DNA from: Myxococcaceae bacterium
GTDB taxonomy: Bacteria > Myxococcota > Myxococcia > Myxococcales > Myxococcaceae
Assembly: GCA_018262385.1 (NCBI GenBank)
Contig: JAGSPQ010000306.1
Span: 1 to 9,901 of the forward strand
Direction of reading: 5' to 3'
Length of the DNA stretch: 9,901 nucleotides
Position 1 is the stretch's first letter, and every line of letters begins with the position of its first letter. A program made the translations under genes and the position numbers. Below, piece by piece: positions 1 to 6,620 of the stretch. The notes below the pieces were generated by a model. It did not search any database. It was not told the origin of the DNA and worked only from the letters and a program-made list of their open reading frames with translations.

Positions 1-926
<926 letters not shown>

Positions 927-931
927 GCTTG

Positions 932-939
932 TCACCTTT
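932..939 (-). promoter_or_regulatory. Ribosome binding site of recQ
   Basis: On the minus strand this reads AAAGGTGA, followed by 5 bases and then ATG at 926. It lies in the 25-base gap after the radC stop. recQ can therefore be translated on its own within a radC-recQ transcript. Confidence 0.75.
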
Positions 940-951
940 CGCCGCCCGGTT

Positions 952-1629
952 CTACTGGAGCCGGGGCACCGGGGCCCCCGGGGGCAGCTCGAGCATCCGC
1001 CGCTGCATCATCGAGACGAAGCCGGTCTCGGTCACCACCACGTGGTCCAGCACCCGGATGCACAACAGCTCGCCGGCCTGGCGAAGCTGCTGGGTGAGCT
1101 GCACGTCTTGCAGTGACGGCTCGGGATCTCCGCTCGGGTGGTTGTGGACGAGGACCACCGCGCTCGCCCGGCAGGAGATCGCCGGCGCGAACACCTCGCG
1201 CGGGTCGACGTGGCACGAGTCGACGCTGCCCTCGCAGGCGATCACCTCGCGCAGCAGCCGGCTGCGGGCGTCGACGCACAGCACCCGGAAGGTCTCCCGG
1301 CGCAGGCCGGCGAGGGCCGGGCGGACCCAGCTCCAGATCGCGCTCGCAGTGGGCAGCCGGGGCAGCTGGGCGCGGCGGGCGGAGAGCCGGCGCACCAGCT
1401 CGAGCGCGCCCACCAGCCGGGCGGCGGCCCGCTCGGACAGCAGGCCCGACTCGATCAGCTCGAGCGGATCGGCCTGCAGCAGCGCCTCGAGCTCGAGGCG
1501 GCCTCCACTGCCCAGCGCCAGCCGCAGCAGCTCGGAGTCGTCGAGCGCGGCGCCTCCGCCCAGCAGCACCCGGCGGTGAACGGTGTCCCTCCGGCGCGGC
1601 GCCGGTTCCGGTTCCTCTTCGGTCGTCAT
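952..1629 (-). CDS. radC: RadC-type JAB/JAMM domain protein
   Basis: RadC proteins have an N-terminal helix-hairpin-helix region and a C-terminal JAB/JAMM metal-site domain. Despite the name, a direct DNA-repair role is doubtful, and the family is also common on mobile elements. Numbered from the ATG at 1629 (225 aa, close to the usual RadC length), the HhH-like part contains LDDSELLRLALGSG (29-42). The metal site is HNHPSGDPEPSLQD (162-175), giving His162, His164, Ser172 and Asp175 in the JAMM spacing, with a candidate glutamate at Glu133. The conserved tail VLDHVVVT (194-201) follows. I prefer ATG 1629 because the mRNA reads GGCGGGGG seven bases before it. An in-frame ATG at 1665 would add 12 residues but lacks a binding site and gives no family similarity. 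It ends in TAG 25 bases before recQ. Confidence 0.93.
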   Translation of the reverse strand: MTTEEEPEPAPRRRDTVHRRVLLGGGAALDDSELLRLALGSGGRLELEALLQADPLELIESGLLSERAAARLVGALELVRRLSARRAQLPRLPTASAIWSWVRPALAGLRRETFRVLCVDARSRLLREVIACEGSVDSCHVDPREVFAPAISCRASAVVLVHNHPSGDPEPSLQDVQLTQQLRQAGELLCIRVLDHVVVTETGFVSMMQRRMLELPPGAPVPRLQ

Positions 1630-1772
1630 TGCGTTGCCCCCGCCGGTGACCCGAGCAATGGGCATGCCCGAGAGCGCCGCTGGGGCTGGGCCGCGGGCGC
1701 AGGTCCGATCGTCTCGACCCGGAGATGCGCGCAGATGCTCCAGTGCGGCGCTTCTCAGCGAATGAGAGCGGG

Positions 1773-2177
1773 CTACAGCTTCTTCAGGTTCGTCTGGATG
1801 AGGCGAAGGATGTCGAAGCGGGTGATCGCGCCGACCAGCTTGCCGTTCTCGATCACCGGCAGGCGGCGGAAGCTCGCCTTCAGGAACAGCCCGGCGACGA
1901 AGTACACGTTCATGTCCGGAGAGACGAAGGTGACGTTGGTCGACATGAAGTCGCGCACCGTCCCGCGGGGCACGTCGGCCTCCATCCCGGTCGAGAGCAG
2001 CCGCAGGCAGTCCTTCTCGGTGAGGATGCCGATCACCATCCCCTTGTCGTCCACCACCGGCGCGCCGGTGACGTGCTTGGTGAGCAGGAAATCCACCGCT
2101 TCGAGGATGCCCGTCTCTGGCGCCAGCGTCGGCACCACTTTGTCCATGTAGTCGCGAATGATCGGCAGGCCCGCCAC
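1773..2177 (-). CDS. Two-CBS-domain (Bateman module) protein
   Basis: A stand-alone 134-residue CBS pair. Such modules bind adenosine nucleotides and related ligands in the cleft between the two CBS repeats and usually sense energy state for a partner protein. Repeat 1 spans about 8-64, with HVTGAPVVDDKGMVIGILTE (35-54). Repeat 2 spans about 74-130, with FRRLPVIENGKLVGAITRFD (103-122). The paired pattern of G-x-P-V-V then G-x-I/T is diagnostic. There is no fused enzyme, transporter or DNA-binding domain, so the partner is unknown. The start is GTG 2175-2177, fixed by a perfect AGGAGG five bases upstream. The gene ends in TAG 143 bases before radC; the gap shows no convincing terminator, so whether radC is co-transcribed is unclear. 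Function beyond ligand sensing cannot be read from sequence. Confidence 0.92.
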   Translation of the reverse strand: MAGLPIIRDYMDKVVPTLAPETGILEAVDFLLTKHVTGAPVVDDKGMVIGILTEKDCLRLLSTGMEADVPRGTVRDFMSTNVTFVSPDMNVYFVAGLFLKASFRRLPVIENGKLVGAITRFDILRLIQTNLKKL

Positions 2178-2182
2178 GGTGT

Positions 2183-2188
2183 CCTCCT
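2183..2188 (-). promoter_or_regulatory. Ribosome binding site that decides a GTG start
   Basis: The minus strand reads AGGAGG, then ACACC, then GTG at 2177. This perfect Shine-Dalgarno at 5-base spacing supports the GTG start of the CBS protein. The next in-frame ATG, Met11 of the protein, would cut into the first CBS repeat. Confidence 0.8.
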
Positions 2189-2206
2189 GGGTGTTCGAGG
2201 ACTCCG

Positions 2207-2229
2207 CTTTTCGGCCCCCCGGGGAAAAG
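2207..2229. repeat. Imperfect inverted repeat (possible hairpin) upstream of the CBS gene
   Basis: CTTTTC (2207-2212) pairs with GAAAAG (2224-2229), and CCC (2215-2217) with GGG (2221-2223). This leaves a two-base bulge and a three-base loop, so the stem is 9 bp. It lies between the stop of the small gene and the start of the CBS gene, both on the minus strand. No T-run follows on either strand, so it is not a standard intrinsic terminator. It could be an attenuator, a rho-type end or a protein site. The 10-mer CCGGGGAAAA at 2219-2228 recurs at 2302-2311. Confidence 0.35.
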
Positions 2230-2312
2230 AAGCCAATGGATTCGGCGCGTCGGGCGCGTGGGTGCGACCAGTGGGGCTACTGGCTCGAGGTACCCGGCGC
2301 ACCGGGGAAAAA

Positions 2313-2519
2313 TCAGCCGCAGCTTCCGTCCGGCAGGCCCAGCAGCTCGCGCGCCTCACCGCAGTCGAGCTCGGTCTCGCGGCACAACAGCCGCGCCGCC
2401 GACTCGAGGTGGGCGTCCCGGTGCTCCTGGGGCCCGAGGTACGCCTGCTTCAGCGCCTCGCGGGCGGCGGGTGGAACCGAGTCACTGTGCATCAGCAGCG
2501 GAGCCATCGTGAATCCCAT
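2313..2519 (-). CDS. Small hypothetical protein, 68 aa, three cysteines
   Basis: I do not recognise this protein. It is 68 residues, soluble, with no signal peptide or membrane segment. After a methionine-rich start (Met1, 5, 10) it looks largely helical. It has three cysteines, Cys46, Cys53 and Cys67, the last in a Gly-Ser-Cys-Gly tail. Residues 17-27 and 38-60 have the alternation of small and charged residues expected of short helices. The start at ATG 2517-2519 is unusually well supported: AAAGGAGG sits 6 bases upstream. A candidate sigma-70 promoter is at 2544-2572. It is transcribed divergently from the HxlR regulator, whose family often controls the adjacent divergent gene, so it may be that regulator's target. 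The cysteines would allow metal binding or a disulfide, but nothing proves either. Expression looks real; function is unknown. Confidence 0.78.
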   Translation of the reverse strand: MGFTMAPLLMHSDSVPPAAREALKQAYLGPQEHRDAHLESAARLLCRETELDCGEARELLGLPDGSCG

Positions 2520-2525
2520 GAAAGT

Positions 2526-2533
2526 CCTCCTTT
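2526..2533 (-). promoter_or_regulatory. Ribosome binding site of the 68-aa gene
   Basis: The minus strand reads AAAGGAGG, six bases before ATG 2519. It is one of the strongest Shine-Dalgarno sequences in the window and selects this start over an in-frame codon 30 residues upstream at 2609, which would run back through the promoter and into the regulator's start region. Confidence 0.85.
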
Positions 2534-2553
2534 GGCTGGACCTTTGGTAGCCA
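2533..2553. promoter_or_regulatory. Candidate operator: inverted repeat TGGCT-N11-AGCCA
   Basis: TGGCT (2533-2537) and AGCCA (2549-2553) are exact inverted copies with an 11-base spacer, so the half-site centres are 16 bases apart. The repeat lies in the divergent region between the 68-aa gene and the HxlR gene. It covers the candidate -10 box and reaches the ribosome binding site of the small gene. A dimeric winged-helix regulator bound here would block the small gene. The arms are short enough for chance, so confidence is modest. Confidence 0.35.
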
Positions 2554-2572
2554 CGCCGATATCTCCAGTCAA
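2544..2572 (-). promoter_or_regulatory. Candidate sigma-70 promoter for the 68-aa gene
   Basis: Reading the minus strand, TTGACT (2567-2572, 5 of 6 to the -35 consensus) is followed after exactly 17 bases by TACCAA (2544-2549, only 3 of 6 to the -10 consensus). Transcription would start near 2537 and the Shine-Dalgarno would follow almost at once, giving a very short leader. The good -35 box, the spacing and a relatively AT-rich patch in GC-rich DNA support it; the weak -10 is the doubt. Confidence 0.4.
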
Positions 2573-2607
2573 GTTGCTTTCTTTTGGGAAGCGAATCCGG
2601 TGGGCCC

Positions 2608-2973
2608 ATGGCGAAGAAGGTCGACTCTCAGTGCAAGGCGTTCCAGCTCGCGATCGAGGTGCTCGGCCGCCCGTGGACCGCGCTGATCCTCAACGTCCTC
2701 CAGGCCGGCCCGCTGCGCTTCCGGGAGATCGACCAGCGCGCCCGCGGGCCAGGCGACAAGATCCTGTCTGCGCGGCTGAAGGAGCTCGAAGCCCGCGGGC
2801 TGATCGTGCGGCGGGTCGAGCCCGGCCCCCCGGTGCGGGTCTCCTACGCGCTGACCGACAGCGGCCACGAGTTCGGCCTGGTCGCGATCGCGATCGAGCG
2901 CTGGGGCCAGCGGCTGGCGGCAGCGAAGGGGTGCACCCCGCGGATTCCCCGGATAAAGACCGCGCGCGCATGA
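2608..2973 (+). CDS. HxlR-family winged-helix transcriptional regulator
   Basis: A 121-residue dimeric MarR-like DNA-binding regulator of the HxlR family. The family signature runs through VLGRPWTALILNVLQAGPLR (18-37). A predicted recognition helix lies at about 51-62 (KILSARLKELEA). The wing with RRVEPGPPVRVSYALTDSG (68-86) follows. Cys9 just before the first helix occupies the place of the conserved N-terminal cysteine that senses electrophiles, quinones or disulfide stress in members such as YodB and HypR; a sensing role here is inference. A second cysteine (Cys109) lies in a short basic tail. I chose ATG 2608. A TTG at 2584 would add eight residues of unlikely composition. Its stop overlaps the start of the RapA gene as ATGA (2970-2973), so the two are translationally coupled. 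It is divergent from the 68-aa gene, its most likely target, with probable autoregulation. Confidence 0.92.
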   Translation: MAKKVDSQCKAFQLAIEVLGRPWTALILNVLQAGPLRFREIDQRARGPGDKILSARLKELEARGLIVRRVEPGPPVRVSYALTDSGHEFGLVAIAIERWGQRLAAAKGCTPRIPRIKTARA

Positions 2974-5900
2974 GCGAGCTCATCCTTGGCCAGAAAGTCC
3001 GGTACCTGCCCCAGCCCGAGTGGGGGGTGGGCCACCTGCTGCGGCTGGAAGACAACGACACCAGGGCGCTGGTGGTCTTCCCGGCGCGCGAGGGCGGCCC
3101 GATTCTGGTCGCCAACCGCCAGGGCGCGCTGCAGCCGGTCGCGCTCGCCGCCGGCGACACGGTGGTGACCAGCGCGGGCAAGCTGGGCCACGTGAAGGCG
3201 GAGGTCGAGGGGGCGCGCGGGCTGCGGCGGTACGCGATCACCTTCGACGAGGGCGCGGAGGACGAGCTGCCCGAGTCGGAGCTGCGCGCGCTGCCTCCCC
3301 GGCCGGATCTGCTCTCGACCCTGAAGGAAGGGCGGGTGGGGGAGTCGACCAACTTCCTGCTCCGGCGCAGCGCGCTGCAGCTCGACGACGAGCGCCGCTG
3401 CGACGCGATGGGCGCGCTGCTCGCGTCGCGGGTGATGGTGAAGCCGCACCAGGTCGGAGTGGTGCAGCGGGTGCTGTCGGCCCGGCGGCCGCGCTTCGTC
3501 CTCGCCGACGAAGTGGGCCTGGGCAAGACGATCGAAGCGGGGATGGTGTTCTCGGCGCTGCGCTTGAGCGGGCTGGCGCGGCGGGTGCTGGTGGTGGCGC
3601 CCAGCCACCTCACCGTCCAGTGGCTGGTCGAGCTGTTCCACAAGTTCAACCACCTCTTCACCCTGCTCGACGCCGAGCGGTACGAGGCGTCGCTGGAGGA
3701 GCAGCCGGGCGTCTCGCCCTGGGCGCGCTTCGACCTGGTGATCACCAGCCTCGAGCAGCTGCAGCGCAACGAGCAGGCCCGCGAGGAAGCCGGAGCCCCC
3801 GCGGCGTACTGGGACCTGGTGATCATCGACGAGGCCCACCACCTGAAGGCCGAGAAGGCGCACCAGGCGGCGGCGGCGCTGGCGAAGAACTGCTGGGGGC
3901 TGCTGCTGCTCACCGCCACCCCGATGCAGCTCGACCCCGCCGAGTACCACGCGCTGCTGTCGCTGATCGATCCGTCCACCGCGCCGAAGCTGGAGGAGTT
4001 CCAGGCGCGGCTGCAGCGGCAGGAAGAGCTGGCGCTGGCGGTGCGCGGGCTGCTCGAGGGTCAGGCGCCGCCGGCGGCGGTGAAGAAGCTGAAGGCGCGC
4101 TTTCCCAACGACGACGCGCTCGCCAACCTGATGGAGCCGGCCGAGCTGCTCGCGCACCTCGCCGAGACCTACAGCCTGTCGGATCGCCTGGTGCGCAACC
4201 GCCGGGCGGTGGTGGGCGGGTTCTCGCAGCGCCGGCTGCACCGGCACGCGGTGACCGCTCCGGCCGAGGAGCAGCAGGCGCGCACCACCGCGATCGCCGC
4301 GCTGAAGAAGGACGGCACGCTCAAAGGCGCGGCGCTCGCCGGCCTGATTCGAAGGCTCGAGTCATCCCCCGCGGCGTTCTTGAACGCGGTGGCCGGGGTG
4401 GACGCGCTCAGCGCGCTGAAGCTTCAGCTGCCGGCGCGCGACGCGAAGTTCGTCGCCTTCTCGAAGCTGCTCAAAGAGATCTGGAGCAAGGAGCCGTCGG
4501 CCAAGGTGCTGGTCTTCACCGAGGCCCACGCGACGCTCGAGAGCGTGAAGGCGCGGCTGCTCGAGGACCACGTCGAGTCGCTCGCCTACCACGGCGATCT
4601 TCCCCTGGTGGAACGCGACCGCCAGGTGGCCCGCTTCCGTGACCCCGAGGGGCCGAAGGTCCTCTTGTGCACCGAGGTCGGCGGCGAGGGCCGCAACTTC
4701 CAGTTCTCCCACCACCTGGTGAACTACGACCTGCCGTGGAGCCCGGCGACGGTCGAGCAGCGCATCGGCCGCCTCGATCGGATCGGCCAGACCCACTCGG
4801 TCGAGATCCACGTCTTCGACATCCCCGGCGCGCTCTCGGCCGACGTGCTGGCGGTGCTCGCCGACGCGGTGGGCGTATTTGGAGAGACGGTCGGCGGGCT
4901 GGACGCGGTGCTGGAGGAGGTCGAGCCGAAGCTGACCGAGCTGGCGCTCGAGCCGCCCGAGGCGCGCGCCGCCTACGTCACCGAGCTGCAGACGAAGGTG
5001 AAGGCCGCCCGGGCCCAGGTGCTCGAGGCCTACGATCCGCTGCTCGATCTGCGCAGCTTCGATCGGGTGGAGGTCGCCGCGCTGGTGAAGCGGGCCCGAC
5101 AGCGGGCGGGGATGGAGGAGGACGAGGACGACCAGCCGCTGGAAGACGGGCTGTGGGCGATCGCGCGCGATCTCGACGAGCGGCTGGAAGAGACGGTCAC
5201 CGAGCTGGCGCTGCGGATCGGGGTCGGGGTCGACACCGACCAGATGGTGGACGCGTTCCAGTGCGCGTTTCACTTCGGCCACGCGCTGAAAGTCGAGGCG
5301 CTGCCCGGGCTCGACATCTCGCAGGAGCGCACCGTGCTCGGCACCTTCTGGCGCGACACCGCGGTCGAGCAGGAAGAGATCGAGTACTTCGCCACCGGCC
5401 ACCCGATCGTCGAGGCGCTGTTCGGCTTCATGCGCGACGGGCCCTACGGGCGAAACGGCGGCCGCCTTCCTCGACGTGAAGGGCCCGCTGAAGGCGCGGG
5501 GGGTCGAGCTGCTGTTCCACCTCACTCCGCCCGAGCCGGCCGACACCAGCCTGGGAGCGAAGGTGCCCTCGCGCCAGCTCTCGCGGTTCCTCGACCGGCT
5601 GCTGGTGCAGGTCGCGGTGCTGATCGACGAGCACGGAGACGTGAAGCCCGCCGACAGCAAGCTGCTCGAGACGCTCAACGAGACGGTCGGCCGCCCGCTG
5701 AAGGGCGACGAGCTGCTGGCGGCGTTTCCGAGCCTGCCCGGCGGGCTCGAGCTGGCAGTGGCGGCCGGCAGCCTCGCCGCCGAGGCCGAGCTGAAGCGGC
5801 GGGCCAAGCGCGCCCGGGCGGCGATCGAGACCGAGCGGGACACGATGCTGCGCCGGGTGCGGCTGTCGCTCACCCACCACGGGGTGAAGGGCGAGGTGCT

Positions 5901-6009
5901 CGAGGCGCAGCTGGTGGCCGAGCGCGCGCACTACACCGCGCTGCTGCAGGCCCTGTCCGGGGTGAAGGTGACCCTCGATGCGGCGTGCGCGTTCGTGGTC
6001 AACCGCTGA
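2970..6009 (+). CDS. rapA: RapA-type SWI2/SNF2 ATPase (RNA polymerase-associated), frameshifted near the C-terminal domain
   Basis: RapA is an ATP-driven translocase that binds RNA polymerase and helps recycle stalled or post-termination complexes. If the frameshift is ignored the protein is about 1012 residues, against 968 for E. coli RapA. The N-terminal part (about 1-110) resembles the Tudor-like domains. ATPase lobe 1 has ADEVGLGKTIEAGM (179-192, Lys186), DEAH (287-290) and LLTATP (313-318). Lobe 2 has GEGRNFQF (572-579) and the arginine-finger motif EQRIGRLDRIGQ (596-607). An acidic stretch lies at 716-721. Frame 0 matches RapA up to about residue 830. There one extra base shifts the homologous sequence into the next frame, which stops at TGA 6007-6009. 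Left uncorrected, frame 0 runs on with low-quality sequence to a TAG at 6060-6062. Start ATG 2970 overlaps the HxlR stop. Either a sequence error or a broken gene. Confidence 0.9.
5457..5466 (+). other. Frameshift site in the RapA gene (one extra base)
   Basis: Up to Gly830 (GGC 5457-5459) the RapA reading is frame 0. Dropping one base, for example G5460, continues as GCC at 5461 and gives NGAAFLDVKG instead of NGGRLPRREG. The site is the 10-base palindrome GGCGGCCGCC, a type of GC-rich self-complementary tract prone to base-count errors. No classical slippery heptamer or nearby in-frame stop supports programmed +1 frameshifting. Downstream, frame 0 stays open but shows the Arg, Pro, Ala and Gly-rich composition of a shadow frame. 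Confidence 0.85.
5461..6009 (+). CDS. C-terminal portion of RapA in the shifted frame
   Basis: Continuation of the RapA gene. It encodes the equivalent of the E. coli RapA C-terminal domain: AAFLDVKGPLKARGVELLFH aligns with the [20 protein letters not shown] region. RQLSRFLDRLLVQVAVLIDE then corresponds to QLNRFLPPTPVRMLLDKNG, and a long charged helical region ends in FVVNR. If translated separately the first candidate start is GTG 5476 (177 aa), but no good ribosome binding site precedes it. I treat it as part of one gene, not an independent protein. Its stop overlaps the tail of the convergent acyltransferase gene by 11 bases (5999-6009). That compact natural end supports 6009, not 6062, as the true RapA terminus. 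Confidence 0.85.
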   Translation, partial: AAFLDVKGPLKARGVELLFHLTPPEPADTSLGAKVPSRQLSRFLDRLLVQVAVLIDEHGDVKPADSKLLETLNETVGRPLKGDELLAAFPSLPGGLELAVAAGSLAAEAELKRRAKRARAAIETERDTMLRRVRLSLTHHGVKGEVLEAQLVAERAHYTALLQALSGVKVTLDAACAFVVNR

Positions 6010-6586
6010 CTTCGGGGACTTCCTCGCGCAGGCGAATCGGGCCGAAGCTGCTGGGGTCGTAGGGCGTCGGGTTCTTCTCGGCGTAGAAGGCGCGCAGCTT
6101 GTCCATGTCCGCCTTCACGTCGCCGGTCAGGGTAATCGCCGGGCCGAGCCCTGCGCGCTTGCGGCGGTAGTCGAGGTAGCCGGGGACGACCGGGACGTTG
6201 GCGCCGCGCGCGATGTAATAGAAACCGGACTTCCAGTACTCGGCGCGCCCGCGCGTTCCCTCGGGTGGGATGCCGAGCACGAGCGCGTCGTGCTGCCGGA
6301 ATTGCTCCACCATCTGCTCGACGATGTTCGTCGCTCGATTCCGGTTGATCCCCACCGCACCCAGGCGGTGCAGCAAGGGGCCGAGCGGTCCCTTGGTCCA
6401 GGAGTCCTTGATCATCCACTGCAGCTCGAGGCCGATGCTCCTGGTGAGCGTGACGAGCAGCGCCCCGTCCCAGTTGCTGGTGTGCGGCACGGCGAGGCAC
6501 ACGTACTTCTTCTCCTCGGGCAGAGGGCCTTCGAACTGCCAGCCCGCCAGACGCAGCCACAGGGACGACAGGCGGCTCGGTTTCAC
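5999..6586 (-). CDS. PlsC-like lysophospholipid acyltransferase family protein
   Basis: A 195-residue member of the glycerolipid acyltransferase (PlsC/LPLAT) superfamily, which moves acyl groups onto glycerophosphate or lysophospholipid acceptors. The catalytic HxxxxD motif is HTSNWD (His35, Asp40). The acceptor-binding motif EGTR is at 109-112, followed by WKSGFYYIARGANVPVVPGY (118-137), which matches the family's third and fourth blocks. It has no clear membrane helix and is shorter than housekeeping PlsC (about 240 aa), so it belongs to the short soluble or peripheral subfamily; the true acceptor is unknown. The start is GTG 6584-6586; the upstream Shine-Dalgarno is weak (TAGGT). The 34-base gap to the next minus-strand gene suggests co-transcription from the peptidoglycan-binding gene. 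It converges on RapA, and the two coding ends overlap by 11 bases. Confidence 0.9.
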   Translation of the reverse strand: MKPSRLSSLWLRLAGWQFEGPLPEEKKYVCLAVPHTSNWDGALLVTLTRSIGLELQWMIKDSWTKGPLGPLLHRLGAVGINRNRATNIVEQMVEQFRQHDALVLGIPPEGTRGRAEYWKSGFYYIARGANVPVVPGYLDYRRKRAGLGPAITLTGDVKADMDKLRAFYAEKNPTPYDPSSFGPIRLREEVPEVSG

Positions 6587-6620
6587 GATCGCGAACCTAC
6601 TCGAACGGCTGGAGCTGGCA

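Noticed and set aside
1755..1770. TCTCA-TTCGC-TGAGA stem after the CBS gene as a terminator
   Set aside because: Only five pairs, AT-containing stem and no T-run on either strand; too weak to call.
2882..2897. Tandem GCGATCGC-like octamers similar to the cyanobacterial HIP1 repeat
   Set aside because: A single local occurrence within codons for Val-Ala-Ile-Ala-Ile-Glu; explained by GC-rich codon choice.
2690..4247. Long minus-strand frames opposite the regulator and RapA
   Set aside because: Ser, Arg and Gln-rich composition without any domain, opposite strongly conserved helicase motifs; typical shadow frames in GC-rich DNA.
5457..5466. Programmed +1 frameshift in RapA
   Set aside because: No slippery heptamer, slow codon or stop codon at the site, and frame 0 has no early stop that would make a shorter product. 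RapA is not known to use recoding.
4362..5931. Minus-strand frames of 503 and 167 codons opposite the RapA C-terminal half
   Set aside because: No recognisable motif, and the plus strand carries the RapA lobe 2 and C-terminal domain here.
1725..6062. Very long plus-strand open frame (1445 codons) as one protein
   Set aside because: It reads antisense through the CBS gene, the small gene and the divergent promoter before joining RapA at 2970. Only 2970 to about 5459 is real; the rest is open because of GC bias.
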